NCBI RefSeq assembly: GCF_011386835.1
Contig: NC_088794.1
Coordinates: forward strand, 67,275,934-67,339,933
Direction: 5' to 3'
DNA: 64,000 nt
DNA from: Chrysemys picta bellii
Lineage: Eukaryota > Chordata > Testudines > Emydidae
Below the pieces are notes generated by a model. That model was not told the origin of the DNA, did no database searches, and saw nothing but the letters and a program-made list of their open reading frames with translations. Made by a program: the position numbers and the translations under genes. The first letter of the stretch is position 1; each line of letters begins with the position of its first letter. Positions 23,101-34,090 of this stretch are shown one piece after another.

Positions 23101-23234
23101 ACACACACACACACACACTGCTGGAGAGACAAACAACCCACTCTGGGAAGTCATGTGCCAAGATGAAGAATATGACTCCCAGAGCACGTCAAAAGGAAAT
23201 AGTGGTGCAGGAGCAAGGAGGAGGAGAAAGATGG
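20196..23234. other. Unclassified; one small palindrome and a CA tract
   Basis: I see no gene or named repeat in most of this 3 kb. A decayed palindrome lies at 22745-22820 (gggcctgattcttctgtcaa and agtgtaacaggcagca). A short (CA)n tract lies at 23091-23118. The open frames of 60-144 codons here lack any family motif; the 144-codon frame at 22878-23312 runs through the CA tract and into a SINE, so it is not credible. Confidence 0.4.
23091..23118. repeat. (CA)n microsatellite
   Basis: About 14 uninterrupted CA units. Confidence 0.95.
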
Positions 23235-23490
23235 TCTTGTGGTGAAGGCATTAGAGTAGGATTTAGAAGAATTGGGTTTCATTCCTGGATCCACTACAGC
23301 CCTCTCATGTGATCTGAGCAAGTTGCTAACTTTCTCTGTGTGCAAAGTGCGGATAACAGTACTACTTCCTTTGTCAGTTTAGAATGTTAGCTTTTGGGGG
23401 CTCTTAATATATCTTTGTATGGTGCCTGGCATAATGGGGCCGTGCTCTCAGCAGGCGCCTTTAGGCACTACCATAATATAAATAATAATA
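23235..23490 (+). repeat. MIR-like SINE relic with ancient tail
   Basis: The head (gaattgggtttcattcctgg), a core-like tgatctgagcaagttgctaa block and the tail (tgcctggcataatggggccg, then gcgcctttaggcactaccat and taatataaataataataac) run in the order expected for a full copy. Confidence 0.7.
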
Positions 23491-25096
23491 ACGGCACTAA
23501 ACACATTTCTACAGCAATGGGATCTTGAAAGAAACTCATCTAAATATGATATACGACAAGCATGGAAGAGTTCCTGGGAAGACTTAGGCAAGGAAAGAGG
23601 TTAATCTGCCTTAACGGTGGCTACATTAAATCTGCTATTGTGCTCTGTGTTGCCTGGGTGCACTAAGCGAGAATATATTCTGTGATTGGAAGATAGTCTG
23701 CCTAATGTGCCTGCCAATGCTCCACAGCCCCACGAAAGTGTGGACAGCTGGCTTGGAAGTATAGCTAAGCTCCAAGCCCCTCCTGTATGTGTGAGGCTGT
23801 CAGTAGAGTGAGGAACACAAAATGCTCCATTTTAAAGGGGTTGTAAGGAGTACCCTCTCTTCCATCGAACCTCAGACATTTACACGTTTACAGTATTTAA
23901 TTGGATTTATCTGGCTCATATCCTAGTCATCATCAGCCCCCTTTGACTTAACCCACTTCTCATTGTGTGCCCACAAGCCAGGAAAAAGAAAGATTTTCAA
24001 AGATGTCCAAGATCTGAGCATAATAATTTTGTGTGAGATAATGGAACCCAGCTTTGGTCTTGGGCAGCCTTTGTGTTTTGGAATCTTTCCTCGCCAATGG
24101 TGTGCCCCCGGATCAGTGCACAACACCCTTACAATAGGCGGTGCTTAAATGGCACAATCAAGCCCCAAGTGAATTGATAACCCCTGATGGCAGGCACTGA
24201 AGAAGTGCCACACAAAAGAAGCTGGTTTGAGAATTATCAGTAGTAGCTGCACTATTTCCTTGACCTTCTTTTAATACCCTGCCCAATGTCCCAGCTCTCT
24301 TTAACTGCTCCATCCCGTCAAAGTTGAAGGTGAATTTGCCCGAATCCTCAAAGGTTCCTCTGAAACCCATTTCTTACAGCACTGAAGACTAGGAAGGGAG
24401 AATTAAAACGAATATATATTTCTTTGGCACGTTTGACATTAATCATTTATTTTCTGAATAAAAACTGCTGTATACTGACATTTATGACATCAGCATTATG
24501 TGTCTGACATACTATGGAGTAGCACTTTTTCCAGAAAAGACTTCTGTGTCTGGAAAGCATTTCCTCTCCTTAAACTTTTAATAGACAGTGTTTGTTTGAT
24601 ATTTCAGGCATGCACATTGAATCCTTTATGTTGTCATTCACAGGGGAAATTTTAGAGCCACCAATGACTTCTAAATTTCCAGCAGGTCGGGTCTCATATG
24701 CTTTTCTATTCAATATAGACATGGACAAAGCCCAGGTGTGGTTTCATTTTTTCAAAGCCAAAAAAGGTGGTTTGTATTGGAAACCCTAATTTTTCTGAAT
24801 CATTGACCTTTGGGGGTTTAAATAAAAAGTTGTGGCTTTGGCCCATCTCTGCTTCTAATAGAAATTAGGGGAAACAGAAACAGTTTTGGTTTCACAACAC
24901 CATATCCATTGGGTTTTATTGCACAAAGTTGGTACAAAAAGTTACTTAGATATAACTCGCATTTATCAGAGCTTTCCTTCCCCTAATGTGAGTATACTGA
25001 TAAATGGGGACCCATCTCTAAAGAAGCTTTATTTTTTCTGTTTCAAGATAGACTGTAGGAAAAGTCTAGTATTTTCAGGGACTAATGTTGGAATTT
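23491..25096. other. Unclassified; possible AT-rich palindrome relic near 24.64-24.83 kb
   Basis: Nothing coding. The segment near 24640-24830 has the composition of the AT-rich palindrome family, but the pairing is weak. Confidence 0.35.
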
Positions 25097-25099
25097 TCA

Positions 25100-25370
25100 G
25101 AGCTTGTCCACACGGGGCCACTTAGGGAAATTAATCTGAATTAACTAAAGGTGTGACTTGAACATGGATTAGTTAAACTATTAAATCCCTATTTGGACAC
25201 TCTCATTCAGAATTAAAGTGGTCTTAATTTGGTTAGGCTTTAAGGCCAATTTAATTCTGAACAAGAGTGTCCACACAGAGTTTTAATGCAGTTTAACTAA
25301 TCCACTTTTAAATTTATACTTTTAGTTAATTCAGATTAACTTTCCTGAGTGTCCCCTCACAGACAAGCCC
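25100..25370. mobile_element. Palindromic Harbinger-like MITE
   Basis: The ends gagcttgtccacacgggg and agacaagccc (right side) are inverted, and the interior is one long imperfect palindrome: taatctgaattaactaaagg against agttaattcagattaac, and ggacactctcattcagaatt against ttctgaacaagagtgtcc. A TCA trinucleotide flanks both sides (25097-25099, 25371-25373), consistent with a 3-bp PIF/Harbinger target duplication. There is no coding capacity. Confidence 0.85.
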
Positions 25371-25373
25371 TCA

Positions 25374-26000
25374 GAAGCTTGCTCAGGCATACATGGCCTA
25401 AGGCTTGGCATAGGTTTGGAGGCTACAGGGATTTTTGGAACAGCTTGTTAGTAGTGTCCGTGTCTTGAGTGTTGTGGGGGCTGTGATTAGTGAAGGTAGA
25501 ACAGCACAAAGCTGCTCACCAGAGGCATTTGTATGTCAGATTTTGAAAATCCTATATATATTTAGGCACTCTATCACCTGCTCAACCCCTTGCTGAGTTG
25601 ACTGGCCAGGGCATAGTAGCACTGTTAAGGTATGAGCAATAATGATAGTGCTGTAGTCACCTGAGCTACAGCCAATATCTGAGCTATCTGGTTGTTAGAG
25701 AAAGGTCTTCAAGGGACTAACATGACCTCATGCACCAGTTGAGAGACAGTTGTGACTTTCAGTGGATTTCTGACAAAGCAGCTGTGTGAAATTCAGCAGA
25801 GAGCACACTGACTATTACTGTTCTGTCAGTAAAGCATACTTGCTGTGAGGGGGCGGTGAGAGGACAGAGAAATACGTAAGCACTGGGTATAAGAATGTAA
25901 GTGCCTTGTGGGCTGTTTGGATATTTTGGGGTAAATCCAAACCTCTGTACAGTCTGTGACAAAACGCCAGCATGTTAGCTTTGCTGCCTAATTAATACAA
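25374..26000. other. Unclassified sequence
   Basis: Nothing recognised. Confidence 0.4.
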
Positions 26001-26230
26001 TTGGTCAAAAAATTTCCAGCAAAACATTTTTTGAAGGGAAATGACTTTTCAGCAAATCATAGTTGCCCTCCAAAAATTCTTCTTGTTTATTTTTTTGAAA
26101 ATTAAAATCCTGAAGGGAAAAAAAAGAAAATGTTTTGGGTTTTCAGAGTTTTTTAACGGAAACCCCCCAAAACTTCAAAGTAAAATGTCAAGGATATTTT
26201 TTATTTTTTGTCAAAAATGTTCATGGGTGG
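26001..26230. repeat. AT-rich palindromic repeat
   Basis: The words ggtcaaaaaatttccagca, acattttttgaagggaaa and ttttttgtcaaaaatgttc belong to the same AT-rich inverted-repeat family as 9865-10050. Confidence 0.5.
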
Positions 26231-26317
26231 GGAGGGGGATATTAGGGCCTCGGTGTGGATGATTTCCTGGTACCCAGAATGAGAGTCATGTTTCTTCCCT
26301 TCCCTCACCCGTTGCAC

Positions 26318-27333
26318 CAGGGCTAGATTAACCTTTTGTGGGCCCCCATAGGGGCAATGGAGCATGGTGTGCGGGGGTCGGTCCCCAGAATGAGGGGCCA
26401 GACAGAGGCATGGAATGGCGGGGTGGCCCCACTCTGCCCAGCCCAGTGCAAGGGCACTATTTACAAACTGGCAGTTGCCAGACACACAATGGCCCGCCCG
26501 TCCCTGTGCTGCCAGCATGCCCCTTCCCCTCAGAGGTGGGACCATGCCGTGCCACACAGCCCTCTACCCAACATGAACATCCCCCCCCCCCAACTCCCTA
26601 TGCCCAGCGCTCCCCCAGACCCTGCCACAAATGCACAGTGCCCTGCACATCACCATCCATGTCCAGCGCCCCACCACAACACAGAACCCTCATTCTCTAG
26701 TGCCCCAACACAAAGATCTTCCCCTCTTCCCCACAGCCCAGCACACACACCCCGACCCTCCAGAGACTTACTCCCCCACATTCTGCCTCCTGGCCGCACT
26801 CTCCAGCCCTGTTGGGAGGCGACTGTGGCTGCCGGGCTGAGCCAGCAGCGTAGCCAGGGCTGGTCCTGGGGTGAGGAATCACTCTGGCCCCTCAGGAGTG
26901 GTGAGATCAGCCAAGCCAGGGCCTGTCCTGGCCGGGCTCCCTCAGGAAATACTTGCCTGGAGGGCCCAGCCAAGCCCCCCATACTGCCCCCGCCCCACTG
27001 GCTGAGACTGGCCAGGCTTCTTCACCAGTCCCAGGCAGCTCAGTTCCAGGGCGACAGGTGGGGCCCCACAGGTGGGGGGAAGAAGAGACTGCCTGGAGCC
27101 GGAGGTGCACTGGACTCCAGCCCGGGGGCAGAGAGAAGCCAGCCGGTGGGACCAGGAGGTGTAGAGGAGCCCTCGGCTGGCTGGCGGGCAAGCCAAGAGA
27201 AGCAAATGGGGGGGAGGGGTGGAGCCAGCAGGCTGGCAGGGTCTCAGGGCACAGTCTCAGGGCAAGCAGAGCAGGCTGGGGCTCCTTCTGAGCATGGGCC
27301 CGGCTCCATGGCGCCATTGTAAACCCGGCACTG
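26318..27333. mobile_element. GC-rich non-autonomous hAT element, 1016 bp, perfect 8-bp target duplication
   Basis: Identical cgttgcac copies at 26310-26317 and 27334-27341 flank an element beginning cagggctagattaacc and ending ccattgtaaacccggcactg. The ends are imperfect inverted repeats of the hAT type. The interior is very GC-rich, with CCC and CCA runs, and shows no transposase motif. The 328-codon plus frame (26336-27322), the longest in the window, and the other overlapping frames on both strands are almost wholly Pro/Gly/Arg/Ala-rich compositional artefacts. Confidence 0.93.
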
Positions 27334-27341
27334 CGTTGCAC

Positions 27342-29162
27342 ATATGGACATGCTACCCACCCTCTTTCAACAATGTCCCTGGCCACTTTGTTAATTCCCC
27401 TTCGGAGATATTTAACATATAAACAGAAAGCAGATTTATTCAGTAAGCAAACATCATTTCTCTCACCGTGTTTTCCTCAGTGAGCAGGAATTACACAGTT
27501 TCTCCCTGGGGCCCTCTGTCCAGTACTGCTACATGTCATTGGTGTGTGGGAGTACTACACTGAAGTAACAGCTCTGCAAAGGTGTCATTTCTCAAAACTG
27601 ATTTCGTTTCCTTTTCTTCTTGTTCTTAACCCAGTGCTGAGATATACACACACTTCTGGTATATTCAGGTGTCCAGCCTATCTTTCAGTGTATCCAGTGG
27701 AGCCTCCTCCTCCTTTCACTGAATCTCTCATTCTGTTTGAATCCTGCCATGATGTGGCCTGGTATCCTCCTTTTAAGCAGTTCCAGGGAAAATGTGGCTA
27801 TTAGTTCATTGCACGTTGTGTAGGCTCTGGACTGTAGAGTTGGTTTCTTGTGGATGGGGGAAATGTTAAATAGAGTTCTCTGCAGGTGCTGTCTGTGAGG
27901 CTACAACAAGAGAAGAGTGTTCTCCATACCTGTCCATATCACAAAGAGCAACCCGCTCTCCTCCCCTCCCACCCCTCAAGCCCTTGCTCCATGTACAGAT
28001 CAGAATATGATGGTGACTGTGTCCCCTGGCTCACTATGATGTTCAGTGGAGAAGATAATGGCAAGGATATTTCCTGACATAATCTTGCATTTTTATTTGA
28101 AATGAAAGTCCGCTGTAGTAGCCTAAGAGGGCATAGTTTGACTGATGTGTGAAATGCTGATACTCTTCAGGACGGTATCTGCCTTTCCAATATCTTGCAT
28201 CTTTCCTGGGTCTGTGTTCATTCTTCACTTTCCTCAGCAATCACTGCATGGACACTGCCTGGCTTTTTGCTGAATGTGAGGGTCCAAAAGTGGTGCAAAA
28301 CACACTTGCATTTGTCAACTGGTTAGCAAAGCAGTAGCTGTCTAATGTGATGGCTGTCTTTTGCAAATCTCTGAGGCTGAGGTCTCAGCTAGTATTGGAG
28401 CAGCCAGGCAGCTTGGGAGCCTAGAGTATATGAGTTAAACTTACAAAATTTCTGAGCTACCCCTCCTCCGTTTTTGAAAACGCTGCTGTCTTTAAAAGCA
28501 TCTAAAACCAAGTGGTTCAATTTCCTGTTGCACACCATTTGAAAATGATCCTGCACATGACACTTCTTACATGCTTAAAGCCCTTTGTCCGTACATGTTA
28601 CAGGATGAGTAAGAATAGAAGCTTTGTCTGAAGAATTCTCCATTTGGGTGAGACTAAAGGTAACATTTTATTCTTAAAGAAACTACAGCACAAGAGATCC
28701 AATTTTGCACCCACATAGCTCAGGAACGGTGTTCAGTTCAGTTCAGCTACCCCAATGGGAGTGAACCTGACACACTCCAGAATAGTGAGAACCTTAAAGG
28801 TACATTTGAGATTCTTTACAGCACTTTGGAAAATAACCAGAATAGAAAGTACTGGATAAAAAAATGAAAGCATAGGATCTAAAGACACAAATTCGGAAGA
28901 CAGATTATACACATGGAATTGCTTTTAATTGTATTGCATTTATATTTTATTGCATTCCTTAATTAATTTTCCTTTGCAGATATGAATAAATTACTCATTT
29001 TACTCTATTTTTTTTTGCTTTTACTACAGCAACATATGCCAGCATATTTGTAAATTGCATCCCTTTCTAGTTTGTTTTATAATTCTTCCTATCATCATTA
29101 CTAAGATAACCTTTATTTACACTTGAGCCATAGGCATTATTATTGCCCGGGGATGGCTTTAA
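27342..29162. other. Unclassified sequence
   Basis: No recognisable gene or repeat, apart from a repeated ttcagttcagttcag near 28733. Open frames of 63-86 codons have no family motif. Confidence 0.4.
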
Positions 29163-29457
29163 GGGCAGGTCTTCACTACGGGGGGGGGGGGGAGGGGGTC
29201 GATTTAAGATATGCAAATTCAGCTACGCGAATAGCATAGCTGAATTCGACCTATCGGAGCCGACTTACCCCGCTGTGAGGACGGTGGCAAAATCGACCTC
29301 CGCGGCTCCCCGTTGACGGCGCTTACTCCCACCTCCGCTGGTAAAGTAAGAGCTTCGATTCGGGGATCGACTGTCGCGTCCCGACGAGACGCGATAATTC
29401 GATCCCCGAGAGATCAATTTCTACCTGCCGATTCAGGCGGGTAGTGTAGACCTAGCC
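29163..29457 (+). mobile_element. Harbinger-like MITE, copy 2 of 3
   Basis: Nearly the same sequence and orientation as copies 1 and 3, with an expanded G-run (29181-29198) after the left end. The ends are gggcaggtcttcactacg and gtagtgtagacctagcc. Flanking TAA and TGA may be a mutated target duplication. Hairpin A (29208-29255) carries one C/A mismatch where copies 1 and 3 pair (T-A and C-G). Hairpin B (29361-29408) is intact: gggatcga and tcgatccc arms, with gtcgcgtc/gacgcga. Confidence 0.88.
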
Positions 29458-29732
29458 TGAGACTACAGTATATTTCAGAAAGAGGGGCCTTTCCTGTGAT
29501 GTTTTTTGTTTGTTTGCTTGCTTGCTTTGTTTGTTTGTTACTTGATTGGTTTGTAAGACATTGGATTAAAACAAGGTTTTTGCCTAAGTAAAATATTAGG
29601 GTTTACTAGGTAGGACAATTTTGTATGAAGTGTGTAAGTTTACCAAGATTTTTTGATTCGTTAAAAAAAATCTAAAAAGGTTTTTACAGGAAAACATATT
29701 AGGGTTATAGGGCTAACCATGAAATCTCATTA
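29458..29732. other. Unclassified; contains a (TTTG)n-like tract
   Basis: A tttgtttgtttgcttgcttg tract lies at about 29505-29540. Nothing else was recognised. Confidence 0.4.
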
Positions 29733-29810
29733 GGCCAGATTCTCAGCTGGTGTATCGTGGCACAGGTCCATTGACTTCAACGCTGATTTACACCAGCTGA
29801 GGATCTGGCC
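29733..29810. repeat. Best-preserved member of the gacttcaatg palindrome family
   Basis: The arms ggccagattctcagctggtg and caccagctgaggatctggcc pair with one mismatch around a ccattgacttcaacgctga centre. Many shorter relics with the same core occur across the window. The form suggests an old palindromic MITE; I cannot name the family. Confidence 0.8.
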
Positions 29811-30291
29811 CATTGACTTTAATAGGGCTCCATGCAAGTGTAAGGGTTTACCCATGTGATTCCTATTGCAGGATCAGGGCCATATTCATCAAAAATTGTC
29901 AGAGGGGCTCCAGATTCAGCTGCAGCCACAAACAAGATTCTTTTATCTTTTTATGATGGTGTCTGTTCTTAATTATCGGCGATTGGAACTCACTCTACAA
30001 AGTTATTCAAAACTAACTTTGCAAATGTGCATTGTCATGGAGACGGTATAGATCGGCTTAAGGAGCATATGGTTCTTTACTCCTTTGAGCCATCACTACA
30101 AGTAAGAAATTGAAGAATATATTTAGTGTTCTCTTTTCAACAGATGCCTAAAGATAAAGAAATACAATTAATTTGAGGAAAAACCTACTGCTTTTCAATA
30201 ACAAGTTGTAATTCTGCTGAGCTCCACTCCTGAAGTGGAAAAATGTTACTGAGACCTCTTGTTTGATAGCTGGTCATTGACAGCTGTCTTT
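29811..30291. other. Unclassified sequence
   Basis: Nothing recognised apart from another ttgactttaatagggctcc relic near 29813. Confidence 0.4.
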
Positions 30292-30482
30292 GTGGGATAG
30301 CTCAGTGGTTTGAGCATTGGCTTGCTGAAGCCAGGCTTGTGAGTTCAATCCTTGAGGGGGCCACTTAGGGATCTGGGACAAAATCAGTACTTGGTCCTGC
30401 TAGTGAAGGCAGGGGGCGACTCCATGACTTTTCAAGGTCCCTTCCAGTTATAGGATATCTCCAATAATTAATTTATTTATTT
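30292..30482 (+). mobile_element. tRNA-derived SINE (turtle pol III SINE), intact promoter boxes
   Basis: The A box tagctcagtgg (30298-30308) and B box gagttcaatcc (30341-30351) are both well preserved. The body gggatctgggacaaaatcag and cttggtcctgctagtgaagg matches the 16.8-kb copy. The tail ggtcccttccagttatagg resembles a CR1 3' end, and the element ends in a taattaatttatttatt tract. I saw no clear direct repeat around it. Confidence 0.93.
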
Positions 30483-30760
30483 GTGCTGCCACAGTGATAG
30501 AAAGAGGCCTTAGTGTGCATTAGAATCTGGCTCTGAAGTCCTTTTTCATGCACAGGATAGGTACAGGATGGGTTTTGGCACAAACTTCCTCATGCTGCCC
30601 TGCCAATGTGCCTCTACCTTGACTCAGAAGAGCAAATAGTGACAAGGAAGACCTTTATTCTCATGGCCCATTCAGACCCTGGTTTTCTTAGGAGAATGCC
30701 AAGGGTTGTAATGATGGTGTGACACTTGCCAGCTAGTAGAACTGGTCAAGAAAATGGGAA
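30483..30760. other. Unclassified sequence
   Basis: Nothing recognised. Confidence 0.4.
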
Positions 30761-30965
30761 ATAATTGTGTGAAAAAATTCTGAATGTTGCATTTCTCTCC
30801 ATTTTCCAGGGTTTGAAAGGGATCCATTTTCCACTTCTCATGAAATTTTCAGAAAAACTGAAAATGTTGATAAGGTCAATAACTGTTCACTAGGAGGTTT
30901 TGGTTTAGAATAAAAGGGCATTTTTTCAACAACAAACATGGGAACAATTTTGACCAGCTCTAACC
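30761..30965. repeat. AT-rich palindromic repeat
   Basis: It begins aactggtcaagaaaatggg and ends caattttgaccagctc, a pair of inverted ends, with A/T-rich inner words such as atgaaattttcagaaaaact. It belongs to the AT-rich palindrome family. The inverted outer ends suggest full length. Confidence 0.6.
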
Positions 30966-32505
30966 ACTAGCAATTGAACCAATACCCCCAATGCAATTCA
31001 TACAGGCAACCCAATGACCATTGGTAATTGCTAAAACAACCAGGGCAAGGGTATTTTCCCTCTAAATAGGAGCTGCATAAGTATAATAATCTTACTGTAT
31101 GACCCTGCAGATTCATAATGGATTATGTTGTGCCTTTATGGCCCTTTTGCTATGGGAGCTTAATGGAGTTGCTCTGTCCCAGTGGGAGTTCCCAGAGACA
31201 TTATGTTCTTAGTGCAAGGGCTACCATTGTGTTGGGCTCTAAAATACTGGTAAAAAGAAATGATTCCTTGCACCTTGTTGTGCATTTGCACGGGGGCAGG
31301 CACAGTCTTGCCCATAAGGCATTGGTTGTGATGGTGTTTTTTTTAATGTTAGCACTGGTCCATAGCAACTGGACTGTTATATCTGATAACTGTCAGGCAA
31401 GTATGGAAAAATGAAAATGTTATTAATACTACAATAATTTATTTCAAGGGCAGGATAAACCTGGGCTGGCTGAGCAACCTAGTGTTAATTGAGAAGGTGT
31501 TCATTTGGGTCCCTAGCTCGGTCCCTTGATCATTTGTTGCCAGAGTTAGAAAGGACCGGGAGCCCTTGAGTGAAAAGATCACGTTTTGTCCATCTGATGT
31601 GATCCCTGCTCAGAGCTGCATTAATGGACTCTGGAAGGAGTAGTGTCATGGCATCTTCAGTCAGACCCCCTTGGACTTCAGTGTGAGATTCTTACAGGGT
31701 GTCAGAGGGGCAGACAAGAGGTGGGATTGAGGGATCCAGGGTGCCTAGCCCCTTCCCTCAGAAAAACTATCCATGTTTCCTATAGTCTCCCATTTAGGAA
31801 GCCCCCTTTTCTTCACACATTTAACTAGTCTATTGTATGTTTAATCTCCCTTTTAAAGTTAAATAAATAAAATAATGGGACTAATGAGTACACCAAATAC
31901 AAAAAGCCACATCCGGCCCTTGATCTATATACACAACTCTCTTTGACATCCCTGGGAGTTCTCCTAGTTGCATTGCATACAATCAAAAGAGCAATGTTTT
32001 TAACTTAAAGGGCCTGATCCTGTGAGGTGTTGTGTATACTCAACTTCAGTGAGAACTGAACGTGCTCCAAGTCTCACAGGCTCAAGACCAATATTAGTAT
32101 TTCTAATGTAATGATGCCAGCCCACTTAGTTCAATTATCCAGTCCATAGTTCATGCGACTTTAGTGCAGTAAACCACATAATCCACTTGAGAATTTAACT
32201 AGCAGCTGTGATGGACAGTGAGAATGCAGAAGGCTCTTTGTATGCAAACAGGAAAGCACCTCCTTCTGTGGCCTCTCAGCAAATAATATTTCATTCTTTT
32301 ATATTTCTACTGTTGCTTTTCACTCATGGCTAAGTGACACTGAATGCTTAAAGAATGAGAACAGAAGCTAGGGGATCAAGCCTGTCTTCTGCTCCACTGG
32401 CATGCATCCCCACTGGAGGTGGGCAAAGGTGAAACTACTATAAATGTGATGTTGATTTTGTTATTAACTTGAACATAGGTCTATTTCATTGAAAAACTTT
32501 CCAGA
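30966..32505. other. Unclassified; one small palindrome near 32.02-32.09 kb
   Basis: The 98-codon plus frame at 31118-31414 shows no recognisable motif. A gggcctgatcctgtgaggtg... relic near 32010 belongs to the dispersed palindrome family. Confidence 0.4.
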
Positions 32506-32830
32506 TTTTGGCCCCAGTTCAGCAAGGCACTTAATCACATGCTAAATTTGACTTCAGTAGGACTAATTGCTTTGCTATATTGGGGCCTTTGTGCACTTTT
32601 TGGCTCAAAATTGGGTCTGTTATCCAAAGAAAAAGAGGTCATTTCTGAACAAAAATATGCCCATTCCAAGCAAAAAATAGTTGTTTTTTCCAGGGTTGAA
32701 AACTATCTGCCTGTATTTGCTGCAAAAAAGCCGCATTCTGGCTCATGGAAAAGCAACATTTTGAGGGAATGAAAAATCACATGACATTTCAGATATTTTT
32801 GTAGGAAATTTTGCTGAAAAGTTTTCCATA
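32506..32830. repeat. Palindrome relic followed by AT-rich palindromic repeat
   Basis: At 32510-32585 ggccccagttcagcaaggca and gctttgctatattggggcc flank a gacttcagtagg core. From about 32600 to 32830 the words of the AT-rich palindrome family follow (aaaattgggtctgttatcc ... gctgaaaagttttcc). The 77-codon frame at 32539-32772 runs through both repeats and is not a gene. Confidence 0.55.
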
Positions 32831-33964
32831 CATTTTCTGCTGCTCTAAACACCATTTACGTTGCAAAATCAAGCAGTGTATGGACTGTATGCAGACTAGT
32901 TGATTTCCCAAGCTCTACAGGGTGATGCACTTAGTGCACCGAGGAACAAGCTGTAAACTACAACCTATAATATTATACACAAAAAACTACTTTATAAGAA
33001 CATTATGGTTGCAAAATCAAGCACACGAGTTAGAAAATGGCAGAAATAAGGTTACCAAACAATTAAATTTTGGCAAAGTTATAAGCAACTGAAAGCAGGG
33101 TCTTGTAACAGGAATTGTCAGGCAACCTTAACAAATGGTATAATAGTCCCATCTATATCTATATAACATATGACCTAATTTGAACATTTTTATCTCTATA
33201 CATAATTACTTATATGAACTTAAATGGTAACATCGAGAATTACTTTTTGCTGTGGCTTCATTACATTAAGTTGAATCTTTCCCAATGAGGAAAATCTAGG
33301 AGGCACTAGTCAGTCACTGACTCACTATCAGCTGCTTCTTTGCTAAACCCTGAATGTATTCCATAGTAAGTTGTTTGTCTTAGTGACTCAGCATTGTAGG
33401 CTCCTTTTTAATTTCGCTCTCTCACCACAGAGCCAAGAAAATCTCCCACCTCCCCATGCCGTATGCTACTGAGATTGCAGTTTGTATCATCGGCCAAAGG
33501 ATAACAAATTTACATTTGTGCTGGGATCCTTATAAAGGCATTAACACTTATATTCAGGTTGAACGTCATAATAGCAAACCAAGACAAAGTGCCAATAATA
33601 GATTCCTTGTGTTTGTACATTCTTAAGTGACTATTTGTGCTGTTTGCGGGTAACACAGTGATATGCCAGACAGTGAAGTGTTTCATTTATTTAGAGTTAT
33701 AGGACTTGATCTTGCAGCCATTACTCAGGCAAGTGGCCTTTATTCAGATGTCCACCTCCTATAAATGTCAGTAGGTTCTTTCTATAAGTAAAGACTATTT
33801 ACCTAAATAAGGGGTGTAGGATCAGGCCTATAGAATATGACTGTATACAAACAACTGAAACACAACTGGCTCCCATTCCCCTTAATCAGGCAAAGCTTCT
33901 CTTTTCCCCAGGAAAATAACGCAAGATTAAATATATCTTTCACCTACCTGCAGTTATCCCCCAA
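32831..33964. other. Unclassified sequence
   Basis: Nothing coding. Around 33705-33835 a gacttgatcttgcagccatt ... gtgtaggatcaggcctat pair is another decayed palindrome. Confidence 0.4.
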
Positions 33965-34090
33965 ATAGAATCACAGAAGCATAGAAGCATAAGACTGGAA
34001 GGGACCAAGGCAGGACTAAGTATTATCTAGACCATCCCTGACAGGTGTTTGTCTAACCTGCTCTTAAAAACCTCCAATGAGTTTCTCAGA
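33965..34090 (-). mobile_element. CR1 LINE 3' fragment, minus strand
   Basis: The segment starts with agaatcacagaagcatagaa-like tandem words and then actggaagggacc, atctagaccatccctgacag and gtctaacctgctcttaaaaa. This is the reverse complement of a common sauropsid CR1 3' region. About 125 bp remain. Confidence 0.8.

Noticed and set aside
22878..23312. 144-codon plus frame as a gene
   Set aside because: It runs through a CA microsatellite and into a MIR-like SINE; no recognisable domain.
26336..27322. 328-codon open frame as a protein gene
   Set aside because: It lies entirely within a hAT element bounded by perfect 8-bp duplications, has a Pro/Gly/Arg/Ala-rich composition, and long frames overlap it on both strands.
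30292..30365. A functional tRNA gene
   Set aside because: A and B boxes are present, but the cloverleaf is incomplete and the unit continues into a SINE body shared with the 16.8-kb copy.
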